64,000 nt of DNA from Verrucomicrobiaceae bacterium (GTDB lineage: Bacteria; Verrucomicrobiota; Verrucomicrobiia; Verrucomicrobiales; Verrucomicrobiaceae): NCBI GenBank assembly GCA_027486585.1, contig JAIXOU010000118.1, positions 1 to 64,000 of the forward strand. The letters run 5' to 3'. Made by a program: the position numbers and the translations under genes. The notes beneath the pieces are model-generated. The model was not told the origin of the DNA. It did no database searches and was given only the letters and a program-made list of their open reading frames with translations. Positions 1 through 7,532 of the stretch are shown here, in pieces. The stretch's first letter is position 1. Every line of letters begins with the position of its first letter.

Positions 1-291
1 GAAATGTCGGGAGAAATGTCGGGAGAAATGTCGGGAGAAATGTCGGGAGAAATGTCGGGAGAAATGTCGGGAGAAATGTCGGGAGAAATGTCGGGAGAAA
101 TGTTGAGTATTTGGGAGAGAAAGGCGCTGCAATTAATCAAGACAAAACCAGACATTACGATCCCTGAAATGGCCAAGAGACTGAAGCGCACTGAGCGCAC
201 GGTGGAGCGGCTGCTCAATAAGCTGAAGGCTGATGAAATCATCGGGCGGGTAGGACCTCGAAAAGGCGGCTACTGGGAGGTTCTGAAGTAA
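1..291 (+). CDS. C-terminal end of a winged-helix regulator with MSGE tandem repeats (partial)
   Basis: The frame is open to the left edge and starts inside a repeat, so this is probably the tail of a longer gene; the first ATG at 4 is a repeat codon, not a convincing start. Eight exact MSGE copies are followed by a winged-helix domain of about 60 residues (ALQLIKTKPDITIPEMAKRL, then a recognition helix with RTERTVERLLNKL and a wing ending GGYWEVLK). This layout, a short in-frame repeat just before a C-terminal winged helix, is what I recall for COG2865/AlbA_2 (Schlafen-like) ATP-binding regulators. That family name is inference, because the AlbA_2 domain would lie outside the window. The domain probably binds DNA or RNA. 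The next gene starts 7 bases after the stop. Confidence 0.7.
   Translation, partial: EMSGEMSGEMSGEMSGEMSGEMSGEMSGEMSGEMLSIWERKALQLIKTKPDITIPEMAKRLKRTERTVERLLNKLKADEIIGRVGPRKGGYWEVLK
4..102 (+). repeat. 12-bp coding tandem repeat, eight perfect copies
   Basis: The unit ATGTCGGGAGAA is repeated exactly eight times from 4 to 99 and a further ATG begins at 100. Position 1-3 is GAA, the end of another unit, so the array continues to the left. Each unit encodes Met-Ser-Gly-Glu. Because 12 is a multiple of three, slippage would change linker length without breaking the frame. Confidence 0.97.
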
Positions 292-298
292 CCTGCCC

Positions 299-1402
299 AT
301 GGCTGTTTCTTCCTCTTCTCTTTGGCTTCAAACAGGGCTGGCGATGCTCGCGGTGGTCATCGGTGTGCTGCTGCATCTGAAATGGCATCCGCTTCGGCGG
401 CATCTTTCTGATGCCTGGGATTTGATGACAGGCATGCCTTGGCTGACGATTCTGAGCGCGGCTTTGATGTTGATGGCAGAATTGGCAGGGGAGCGCTGGG
501 TTAGGCCGGCTTGGTCATTCAATGAGTTGCTGGTTTGGCGGGATGTGGCTCAGCCACTGTTGCTGGAGGCTTTGTTAGAAGAAGCGCGGATGATGCATGG
601 GCTCTTACCTGTCTGGCCTGTGGCGCTACTTTTACCCTTGGCTTTGGTGCTGCTGAGTTGGCGGGTGATTCGTTTTCCCTATCGTTATGGACCGCGCCGA
701 CAGCAACCTTTCGAGCGCTGGCTGCTCATGGCATGCATGGTGCTGTCTTGGGGGTGGATCCTTTTGGAGATCGCGCATGTCACACGTCCGGTGCCGGAGT
801 GGTTAGAGACTTTACGGTTGGCATTAAGGGCCGTTTTTAGCGCTGTGACGATGGCTTTAAGCCAAGTGATGCTTATTCGCCTCGTCATTGCCTGGGAGGA
901 GCCGGAGCATCCAGATGATCAAAAGGACATCGGTCTAGCTGCCGAACATACCTTTGCACGTTGGCGCAGTTTGGTGGGACTTGCGGCGCTGGATCTTTTG
1001 TGGTTGATGCTACTTCAGGCTCAGGAGAGCCCTGGGGGGCTGTCTCGCGGGTTGCTGATCGAGGCGATGCTACTTTTCCTGGCCATGCCGCTGGCTGTGG
1101 CTCGTGTGCCGGGCTCAATGCTGGATCAGGGGGCCAAGGCCATGCGAATTTTAGGGCGTGCTTTTCTGCCTCTGCTCGGCATGACTGTGACCGTGGTTCT
1201 TCTGCTGATACTGACTCGTTATGCCAGTGCTTTGATACAGGGGATGACGGGTCCTGGCACTTGGCTGACGCTTGTCTTGCTGCCCTTGCATGCTTTGGTG
1301 CTTGCCACAGTGCGTAACTGGGTGTTTCTAGCGTGTGTGTTCACCCTTCTCCGCCATGGCTTTAAACCGTCCCCTCAGGACGTGACGATTGATTTAGCAT
1401 GA
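299..1402 (+). CDS. polytopic membrane protein of unknown function
   Basis: A 367-residue protein that I do not recognise. Roughly eight to nine hydrophobic segments are spread over the whole length (for example near residues 10-25, 45-65, 95-120, 140-160, 170-200, 230-245, 255-275, 290-320 and 330-355), so it is an inner-membrane protein. No transporter or enzyme signature is visible. Its last codons overlap the start of the squalene/phytoene synthase gene by an ATGA (1399-1402), which implies translational coupling. A link to isoprenoid lipids is only a guess from that overlap. The start ATG lies 7 bases after the preceding stop. Confidence 0.8.
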   Translation: MAVSSSSLWLQTGLAMLAVVIGVLLHLKWHPLRRHLSDAWDLMTGMPWLTILSAALMLMAELAGERWVRPAWSFNELLVWRDVAQPLLLEALLEEARMMHGLLPVWPVALLLPLALVLLSWRVIRFPYRYGPRRQQPFERWLLMACMVLSWGWILLEIAHVTRPVPEWLETLRLALRAVFSAVTMALSQVMLIRLVIAWEEPEHPDDQKDIGLAAEHTFARWRSLVGLAALDLLWLMLLQAQESPGGLSRGLLIEAMLLFLAMPLAVARVPGSMLDQGAKAMRILGRAFLPLLGMTVTVVLLLILTRYASALIQGMTGPGTWLTLVLLPLHALVLATVRNWVFLACVFTLLRHGFKPSPQDVTIDLA

Positions 1403-2295
1403 TTCCTGGAAGCGCTCAATCCTCTGCTGAAATCGCCCAAAAAGCGAAGTCGAATCTTGCCCTCGCTCTGGCCTGTCTCCCTGATGAGCGGCGGCGTGAC
1501 ATGATCTCCTTTTATGCCTTTTGTCGTGTCGCCGATGACATCGCAGATACGCCGACACTGAGTGAGGATGAAAAGGAAACGCAACTGTCTGAATGGAAAA
1601 AGTGCGTCCTGAACTGCGAGGCGCCTGGTCATCCTGTGCTGGACGAAGTCATCGAACTACCTGGTAAATATGGTTTTCCACGTGGTTGGCTGGCTGAGAT
1701 CATTGATGGTGTGGCCAGCGACATCTCGCATGTGCGCTACGAGACCTTTGATGAATTGTTGGCCTATTGCTACAAGGTGGCCTCTGTCGTCGGGCTCGTC
1801 AGTGTGCATATTTTTGGTCATAAAAACGCTATGGCACGTGAGTATGCTCTTCAGCTTGGTTATGCACTGCAGTTGACCAATATCATCCGTGATGTAGGAG
1901 AGGATGCGAGGGAAACCGGACGGATCTATTTGCCGCTAGAAGATCTCAAGAAGTTCAATGTTACAGAAGAGGAGATTCTGAATGGTCGTCACAATCAGCG
2001 CTTCATTCAACTCATGGACTTTCAGTATCAGAGAGCCCGAAGCTACTACAAAGCCGCGGCTCGTTTGCTGCCTAAAGAGGATTTGGATACCTTGCTTGCC
2101 TCAGAAATGATGGGGCAGGTGTACGCTGAAATTTTAGAGAAGCTGAAACGCACACGTTACCCCGTTTTTGCCGAGCGCTGCCGTTTATCGAAGCTACGCA
2201 AAGGCTGGATTCTAGTGACTTATCTAGTGCGCGGATGGTTTGCTAAAAGACGCTTGGCTGCTGCTGAAAGCGTGTCGCCATTAATTGGATGCTGA
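1399..2295 (+). CDS. squalene/phytoene synthase family protein (HpnD-like)
   Basis: A 298-residue all-helical trans-isoprenyl diphosphate synthase. It has the first Asp-rich motif in YAFCRVADDIAD (about residue 40-50) and the second in NIIRDVGEDARETGRIYLP (about 160-178), which bind the Mg2+-diphosphates of two prenyl diphosphates. The family condenses two farnesyl-PP to presqualene-PP/squalene or two geranylgeranyl-PP to phytoene; the sequence looks more like HpnD-type presqualene synthases, but I cannot fix the chain length by eye. The usual HpnC/HpnE partners, carotenoid desaturases and a squalene-hopene cyclase are not in the window. It is coupled to the membrane protein upstream by ATGA. 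Confidence 0.85.
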   Translation: MIPGSAQSSAEIAQKAKSNLALALACLPDERRRDMISFYAFCRVADDIADTPTLSEDEKETQLSEWKKCVLNCEAPGHPVLDEVIELPGKYGFPRGWLAEIIDGVASDISHVRYETFDELLAYCYKVASVVGLVSVHIFGHKNAMAREYALQLGYALQLTNIIRDVGEDARETGRIYLPLEDLKKFNVTEEEILNGRHNQRFIQLMDFQYQRARSYYKAAARLLPKEDLDTLLASEMMGQVYAEILEKLKRTRYPVFAERCRLSKLRKGWILVTYLVRGWFAKRRLAAAESVSPLIGC

Positions 2296-2311
2296 TGTCT
2301 GTTTTGATCTG

Positions 2312-2914
2312 ATGCTTGATCCGCTCCAACTCCTCAGCGCTTATTGCGAAGGTGCCTTTCCGATGGGGGAAGAGGATGGGTCGGTATCTTGGTTTCGACC
2401 ACCTTACCGTGGCATTTTGCCCGTTCAGGAGTTTCATGTGCCTGCACGTTTCCAGCGATATTTGAAATCACATCCCTTTGAGGTGCGCTGGAATACCGCT
2501 TTTGGCGACGTGATGCGCGGTTGCGCCGACCGAGAGGAGACTTGGATCACCGATGCGATTCTAGATACCTACCAGGAGCTGCATAGTCTTGGCTTTGCCC
2601 ACAGCGCTGAAGTCTGGCGTGGGGGAAAGTTAGTCGGCGGTGTTTACGGAGTGGCTATCGGTGGCGCGTTTTTTGGAGAAAGCATGTTTAGTCGTGAAAC
2701 TCAGGCTTCGAAAGTGGCTCTCACGCATCTGCAATGGCGGCTGAAAGAGCGTGGATTCATTCTGCATGACACGCAGTGGACCACGTCGCATTTGGCCAGC
2801 TTTGGCGGCCATGAGATCCCTTGTGCGCAATACTTGGAGATCTTGAATCAGGCCATCACGCTGCCAGCCCGCTTTGATGATCGGCCGCTCGGTGCATCGA
2901 TCTTGTTCCGATAA
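2312..2914 (+). CDS. aat: leucyl/phenylalanyl-tRNA--protein transferase
   Basis: A 200-residue enzyme that adds Leu or Phe from aminoacyl-tRNA to N-terminal Lys/Arg of proteins, marking them for the ClpS/ClpAP N-degron route. Family hallmarks are LLSAYCEGAFPMGE near the N terminus, WFRPPYRGILP, the GGVYGVAIGGAFFGESMFS core and the FILHDTQWTTSHLASFGG segment. I chose the ATG at 2312, which gives the usual N terminus; a TTG at 2285 would add nine residues and overlap the previous gene. It is convergent with hrpB, with 11 bases between the stops. Confidence 0.93.
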   Translation: MLDPLQLLSAYCEGAFPMGEEDGSVSWFRPPYRGILPVQEFHVPARFQRYLKSHPFEVRWNTAFGDVMRGCADREETWITDAILDTYQELHSLGFAHSAEVWRGGKLVGGVYGVAIGGAFFGESMFSRETQASKVALTHLQWRLKERGFILHDTQWTTSHLASFGGHEIPCAQYLEILNQAITLPARFDDRPLGASILFR

Positions 2915-2925
2915 AAGCAGCGTTT

Positions 2926-5484
2926 TTAACGCCACTCATGGCGTGGATAACGTCCGCGTAATTGAGTCCTAACAGCAGGGTAACTCTCGCGCCAAAAGCG
3001 TCCAAGATCACTGGTGGTCTGGATCGGGCGCTGAGCTGGGGAAAGCAGATGAACAGTGACGGTGATGCGGCCTCCAGCCACTTTCGGATTCTCATTCACA
3101 TCGTAGAGCTGCTGTAGCACCACGCTGACACTTGGTGGCTGTTTTTCATCATAGACGATGCGGGCCGTCTTACCGTTTTTCAGATTCAGTCGCTCTGGCG
3201 CGTAGCGATCTAGAAGATCCCGCTGGGCATGGCTAAGCCACTGATGCAGGGCAGGGAAGACATCTTTATCCTTCAGTTGGCGGTAAGCGGTGGCTCCATG
3301 GCAAACTTGCTCGATGATGATTCGGCGATCCTCTTCACCAATGGCGGGGATCTCGATCTCGGGCATCCATCTTGAGAGGCAATTGACGCGTGTGATCCAT
3401 TGCTCCACCCGCTCATTCCAGAGCGTGAGTTGCAGACGTCCGGCCACGACTTCATCGGCTAAAAGAGTGGCGGCAGTGCCTTCATCGGGTTCGCCTTTCT
3501 CTCGACTGCTGAGCACCAGGCTGCGGAAGCGTACTTCTTCTAGATTCATCACGCGGCGATTGATGGCATCATACTGCGCACGCTTTGCCACGGTGAAATC
3601 GGCAGGGAAAAGCTCACGCAACCATTCTTCTTCGACGCGTGTGACGAGATTCATGTGAACGGTTAGCGCTTTTCCCTGCACCTCCGTGATCTCTGACGCG
3701 ATCAGCAATCGCGGGGCTTTGATGTGTGCGTCCTTGCCCAGGTGTCCGGTGTAGCCACCCGCAACGCGGTAAATGCGGCTGCCACTGCTGGTCTCCACGC
3801 CAAGGTGATCACTGAAGGCGGCTAACAATGTTTTCGCCAAAGCCTCAGGTTCTGCGACTTCATCATTCACTGTTAAGCCAGCGCGCTGAGCTAGGCGGAG
3901 AAACTGATCATAGCTGCGGCCAGCTTCCCGTGAAGCCATGGCATGAACATTGAGAGGTACGCAGGCCTGTGGATCAAAGTTCAGCGCATGAGCGCGGATG
4001 AAGGCGCGCAGCAGAGCTTGAAATTCACTGATGTCATGAGCCTCCCAAAATTCTTCATTTTTGAAGGAAGAACTGTTGCGCCCCACCATGAGAATTTCCC
4101 GTCCCTGAGCTAGCGCAGCGCAGAGAGCGGCTTCACGCACACAGCCATTGTCAGAGGCGGCTAGCAGCATCCTGGCAAAGCGCGGATGCGTCGGGAAGGC
4201 TGACATTTTCATGCCTATAGCGGTGAGCTTTGCCTCATCACTGGAAATAGCGCCGAGATCACGCAGCAGGCTTTCTGCGCGCTTCAAGGCGGCTTCGGCA
4301 GGTCGCTCGAACCAATCAATTTTTAGTCGTGCTTTGTCAGAAGCTACATGCAGAGCTAAAACGGCTTCACTAAGCTCTAGACGCTGGATTTCTGGCAGTT
4401 CGCTTTCCGCGCGGTGCATCTGATCACGCTCAGCCCAGAGTCGTACGGCGATGCCGGGACCCAGACGTCCGGCGCGGCCAGCCCGCTGCTCGGCACTGGC
4501 TCGGCTGATCTTTTGTACCGTGAGGGTATTGATGCCGCGACGCGGATCATAGCTGGCGATTCTTGCCTGGCCTGCATCCACGACGGCGCGAACGCCTTCG
4601 ATCGTGAGGGAAGTCTCTGCCACATTGGTGCTGACAATGATCTTGGCCTGTTCTCCAGGCGTGACCGCGGCATCCTGATCCTGAGGTGTCATTTCACCAT
4701 GAAGGGACACAATACGCCGTCCTTTGCTACAGCTGCGGCTTTGCAGTGCCGTGATGGTTTTACGGATCTCAAAGGTTCCTGGCATGAAGACTAAAATATC
4801 ACCCGTGCTGCCCAGCTCGGAGGTGAGCGCTTCGCAGGCACGTGCAGTCTGATCCCAAATCGGTTCGATCTCATTCGTGCGGGCATTGCGGATAGGGGCC
4901 TGATAACGTATCTCGACCGGGTAAGTTCGCCCCTCGGATTCGAGAAGCTTCACTGGCTGCATGAAGTCGCCCAAAGGTCCTGGCACGAGGGTCGCTGACA
5001 TGACGATGATTTTTAAATCAGGCCGCCGTGTGCGCTGAAGCGCCAATGCCCAGGCTAAAACGAGATCACCATCCAGATGCCGCTCATGAAATTCATCGAT
5101 CACGATGCAGCCCACTTTGGCCAGTTCGGGGTCCTCCATGAGTTGCCGCAGCATCATGCCTTCCGTCACATAGATGAGCCGCGTTTCACGAGATGTGACA
5201 TTATCAAAACGGACCTGATAACCCACCTCCGCACCCAGGCGAGAATCCCGTTCTCTAGCTACGCGCTGCGCCAACATGCGCGCAGCGATGCGACGTGGCT
5301 GAAGGACGATGCAGCGCTGGCCTTCTTTGAGAATGCCAGAATCCAGCACGAACTGCGGCACCTGCGTGGACTTTCCCGAGCCTGTCGGGGCTTTGACCAG
5401 TAGATTCATCGTCGTTGCTGACGTCAGCATATCAATGACTGAGTCACGAATCTCAAAAATGGGCAATTTGGCAGGGGCTGGCAT
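2926..5484 (-). CDS. hrpB: ATP-dependent helicase HrpB
   Basis: An 852-residue DEAH/RHA-family RNA helicase. Visible motifs are Walker A in KAPTGSGKST (about 31-40), motif II DEFH at 130-133, SATLV, the QRAGRAGR motif VI, and the HrpB-specific C terminus with HLLSPAQRPIQTTSDLGRFW and LRGRYPRHEWR. The ATG at 5484 is preceded by a good AAAGGAA ribosome site. A longer frame would start at 5571, inside the divergent transporter gene, and lacks such support. The length fits E. coli HrpB (about 810-820 residues). The biological role of the family is still poorly defined. Confidence 0.95.
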   Translation of the reverse strand: MPAPAKLPIFEIRDSVIDMLTSATTMNLLVKAPTGSGKSTQVPQFVLDSGILKEGQRCIVLQPRRIAARMLAQRVARERDSRLGAEVGYQVRFDNVTSRETRLIYVTEGMMLRQLMEDPELAKVGCIVIDEFHERHLDGDLVLAWALALQRTRRPDLKIIVMSATLVPGPLGDFMQPVKLLESEGRTYPVEIRYQAPIRNARTNEIEPIWDQTARACEALTSELGSTGDILVFMPGTFEIRKTITALQSRSCSKGRRIVSLHGEMTPQDQDAAVTPGEQAKIIVSTNVAETSLTIEGVRAVVDAGQARIASYDPRRGINTLTVQKISRASAEQRAGRAGRLGPGIAVRLWAERDQMHRAESELPEIQRLELSEAVLALHVASDKARLKIDWFERPAEAALKRAESLLRDLGAISSDEAKLTAIGMKMSAFPTHPRFARMLLAASDNGCVREAALCAALAQGREILMVGRNSSSFKNEEFWEAHDISEFQALLRAFIRAHALNFDPQACVPLNVHAMASREAGRSYDQFLRLAQRAGLTVNDEVAEPEALAKTLLAAFSDHLGVETSSGSRIYRVAGGYTGHLGKDAHIKAPRLLIASEITEVQGKALTVHMNLVTRVEEEWLRELFPADFTVAKRAQYDAINRRVMNLEEVRFRSLVLSSREKGEPDEGTAATLLADEVVAGRLQLTLWNERVEQWITRVNCLSRWMPEIEIPAIGEEDRRIIIEQVCHGATAYRQLKDKDVFPALHQWLSHAQRDLLDRYAPERLNLKNGKTARIVYDEKQPPSVSVVLQQLYDVNENPKVAGGRITVTVHLLSPAQRPIQTTSDLGRFWRESYPAVRTQLRGRYPRHEWR

Positions 5485-5570
5485 GGGTTTGTTCCTTTCC
5501 GCGCATCGATGGGAGAGGTCAAGCTGTCGATCATGCATCCCTGAGCTTGTCGTTGGGAAAGGTCTGTGCA

Positions 5571-6824
5571 ATGTCTCTATCCCTCCCGATGCCCACCCAA
5601 TCAGCGACCCGCCGCACCTTTCACAATGAGCTGTGGAGATCGCTGCCCTCAGGGGTGCTGGATTCGCTGTCTTCTACGCTAGGGATGCTCATCGCCGTGC
5701 GGGTGTTTCATCTTGGGCATGTGGAGAAGTCGATCTTTCTCAGTGCGACCAGTGGCGGCTTGATCACCAGTTTGTTTGTCATACCACTGCTTTTAAAGAT
5801 CCGCAGCAGCATCGCTCAAACGGCAGCCTTGGTGCAGATGATTGGTGGTGCTTGCATGGCCATGGCAGCTATTTTTTATCATTCACCATGGATTTACATC
5901 ATCGGTCTCAGCCTGGGATTGTTTTGCTTCTCCATGCAGATCCCGCTGATGACTCAGATTTATCGGTTAAACTATCCCGAATCGGAACGTGGGCGGCTCT
6001 ATTCAATCACGGGTGTCACTCGTGCAGCCTCTGCGGTGGCTTTTGGATTTTTCGGTGGCTGGCTACTTGGCTTGGATCTGGAATTCTATCGCCTGCTGCT
6101 TTGGTGCTTCGCCGGTGCGGGTTTTCTCTCTGGCTGGTGGACCTACGGTCTGCCCACGGCTGAATGGGATGCCGGTGGCAGCGAAAGTTCCGGACTCTGG
6201 TCGTCTCTGCGTTGGGTGAAACTGGATCGCGATTTCCGCACCCTACTCATCTCCTGGATGATGATGGGCATTGGCAATCTCGTGGCCTCCTGCCTTTTTG
6301 TCGAATACTTGGCAAACCCAAAACATGGCATCAACCTGCCCACGAACACCGTCGCTTGGATTGTCGGTGTGGTTCCCGTTATCTTGAGAATGCTCACCTC
6401 TTATCCTTGGGGGCTGATTTATGATCGAGTGGGTCTGTTTAAAGTACGCTCGATTCTGAATGTCATCTTTGCCATCGCCATCGTCACCTTTTTCATGGGC
6501 ACCACCATCACCTCCTGGAGCATTGGCATGGGCTTATGGGGACTGGCCAATGCCGGCGGCAATGTCACTTGGGGCCTTTGGGTCACCAAGCTAGCGCCCA
6601 AGCAGGCAGTCGCTGAATACATGAGCGTGCATTCCTTCCTCACCGGTGTTCGCGGTCTGCTAGCACCACCCTTGGCCTTTGCTGCCATCGAATTCATGTC
6701 TTTTCAGACCCTCAGCCTTGTTTGCGGAGCCGCCATCCTCAGTGCCAGCGCCTTCATTACCGTCCGCGCCCGCAGCAGCGATGCCGAGAGTCATCGCCGA
6801 CTTGGACCTAGAGAACGACTGTGA
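5571..6824 (+). CDS. MFS transporter
   Basis: A 417-residue major facilitator with about 12 hydrophobic segments. The sequence WGLIYDRVGLFKVR in the second half matches the MFS loop motif A (G-x-x-x-D-R-x-G), and the N half contains a symmetric gate region. The substrate cannot be read from sequence. The ATG at 5571 is preceded by GGGAAAGG at suitable spacing, so I prefer it to the TTG at 5547. It diverges from hrpB with an 86-base gap that should hold both promoters. Confidence 0.85.
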   Translation: MSLSLPMPTQSATRRTFHNELWRSLPSGVLDSLSSTLGMLIAVRVFHLGHVEKSIFLSATSGGLITSLFVIPLLLKIRSSIAQTAALVQMIGGACMAMAAIFYHSPWIYIIGLSLGLFCFSMQIPLMTQIYRLNYPESERGRLYSITGVTRAASAVAFGFFGGWLLGLDLEFYRLLLWCFAGAGFLSGWWTYGLPTAEWDAGGSESSGLWSSLRWVKLDRDFRTLLISWMMMGIGNLVASCLFVEYLANPKHGINLPTNTVAWIVGVVPVILRMLTSYPWGLIYDRVGLFKVRSILNVIFAIAIVTFFMGTTITSWSIGMGLWGLANAGGNVTWGLWVTKLAPKQAVAEYMSVHSFLTGVRGLLAPPLAFAAIEFMSFQTLSLVCGAAILSASAFITVRARSSDAESHRRLGPRERL

Positions 6825-7010
6825 TGGTGAAAGATTCTTGACTAGCCGAAAGGTTTTTCATGTCACTTAGAATTGGGGCTGCCGATTCAGATATTTTTTC
6901 CGATTCGCCACATTCTGAAGGTGACAATTGGCCGCGTCTTTGCTTAAAACGCGATTGTGGCAGATCTTATGATTCTGTTCGTCATTCAAACCCCCATCAA
7001 AATCCCAGTC

Positions 7011-7364
7011 ATGAAGATCAGTGTTCTATTGTTCACCCTAGTTTCCGCCAGCCTTTATGCGGCAGATGTCACTCAGCGTGATATCAGCTCTGTCATGAAA
7101 GAAGCCTACAAGGGGGATGCTAGCCTGCATAAAAAGGTGGCTACAGGTAAAGGCACGCCAGCGGATGCGGCTAAATTGCTGGATTATGTGAAGTCTTTGC
7201 CAGCTGAGTCCCCACCAGAAGGTGATGCAGCTAGCTGGAAAGAAAAGACTAGCAAACTGATCGAAGCCGTCCAGGCCGTGGTCGATGGTAAACCTGGTGC
7301 TACCTCCACGCTGCAAACCGCTGGTAACTGCAAGGCCTGCCACAGCGTGCACAAAGGTAAATAA
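7011..7364 (+). CDS. small secreted monohaem cytochrome c
   Basis: A 117-residue protein with a short signal peptide (MKISVLLFTLVSASLYA, then AD). The only haem site, CKACH, lies nine residues from the C terminus. That C-terminal location recalls cytochrome c-prime/c556-type four-helix proteins, although the chain is shorter than usual. It probably acts in the periplasm as an electron carrier. The ATG at 7011 places the signal peptide at the N terminus; a longer frame from 6957 would bury it. A strong terminator follows. Confidence 0.85.
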   Translation: MKISVLLFTLVSASLYAADVTQRDISSVMKEAYKGDASLHKKVATGKGTPADAAKLLDYVKSLPAESPPEGDAASWKEKTSKLIEAVQAVVDGKPGATSTLQTAGNCKACHSVHKGK

Positions 7365-7390
7365 GGGTAAAATTCACTCATCCTACAGAG

Positions 7391-7423
7391 CTGGGCCTGC
7401 GAATGTGGGGGCCCAGTTTTTTT
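7391..7423 (+). terminator. intrinsic terminator after the cytochrome gene
   Basis: CTGGGCC at 7391-7397 pairs with GGCCCAG at 7410-7416 around a 12-base loop, followed directly by seven T (7417-7423). It isolates the cytochrome gene from the PurF-like gene. Confidence 0.85.
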
Positions 7424-7532
7424 ATTTCAACCGCTTTAATCCACGTCTCTTTTTCGAGAACTGGTCGAGAAGAGACATCGACTCCTTGCACTCCGGTGAA
7501 ACACTGCCAAGGATGAATGCTCCCAAACCCGA

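Noticed and set aside
4-102. The 12-bp array as a CRISPR or non-coding satellite
   Set aside because: There are no spacers, the unit is too short and it is in frame with a coding domain.
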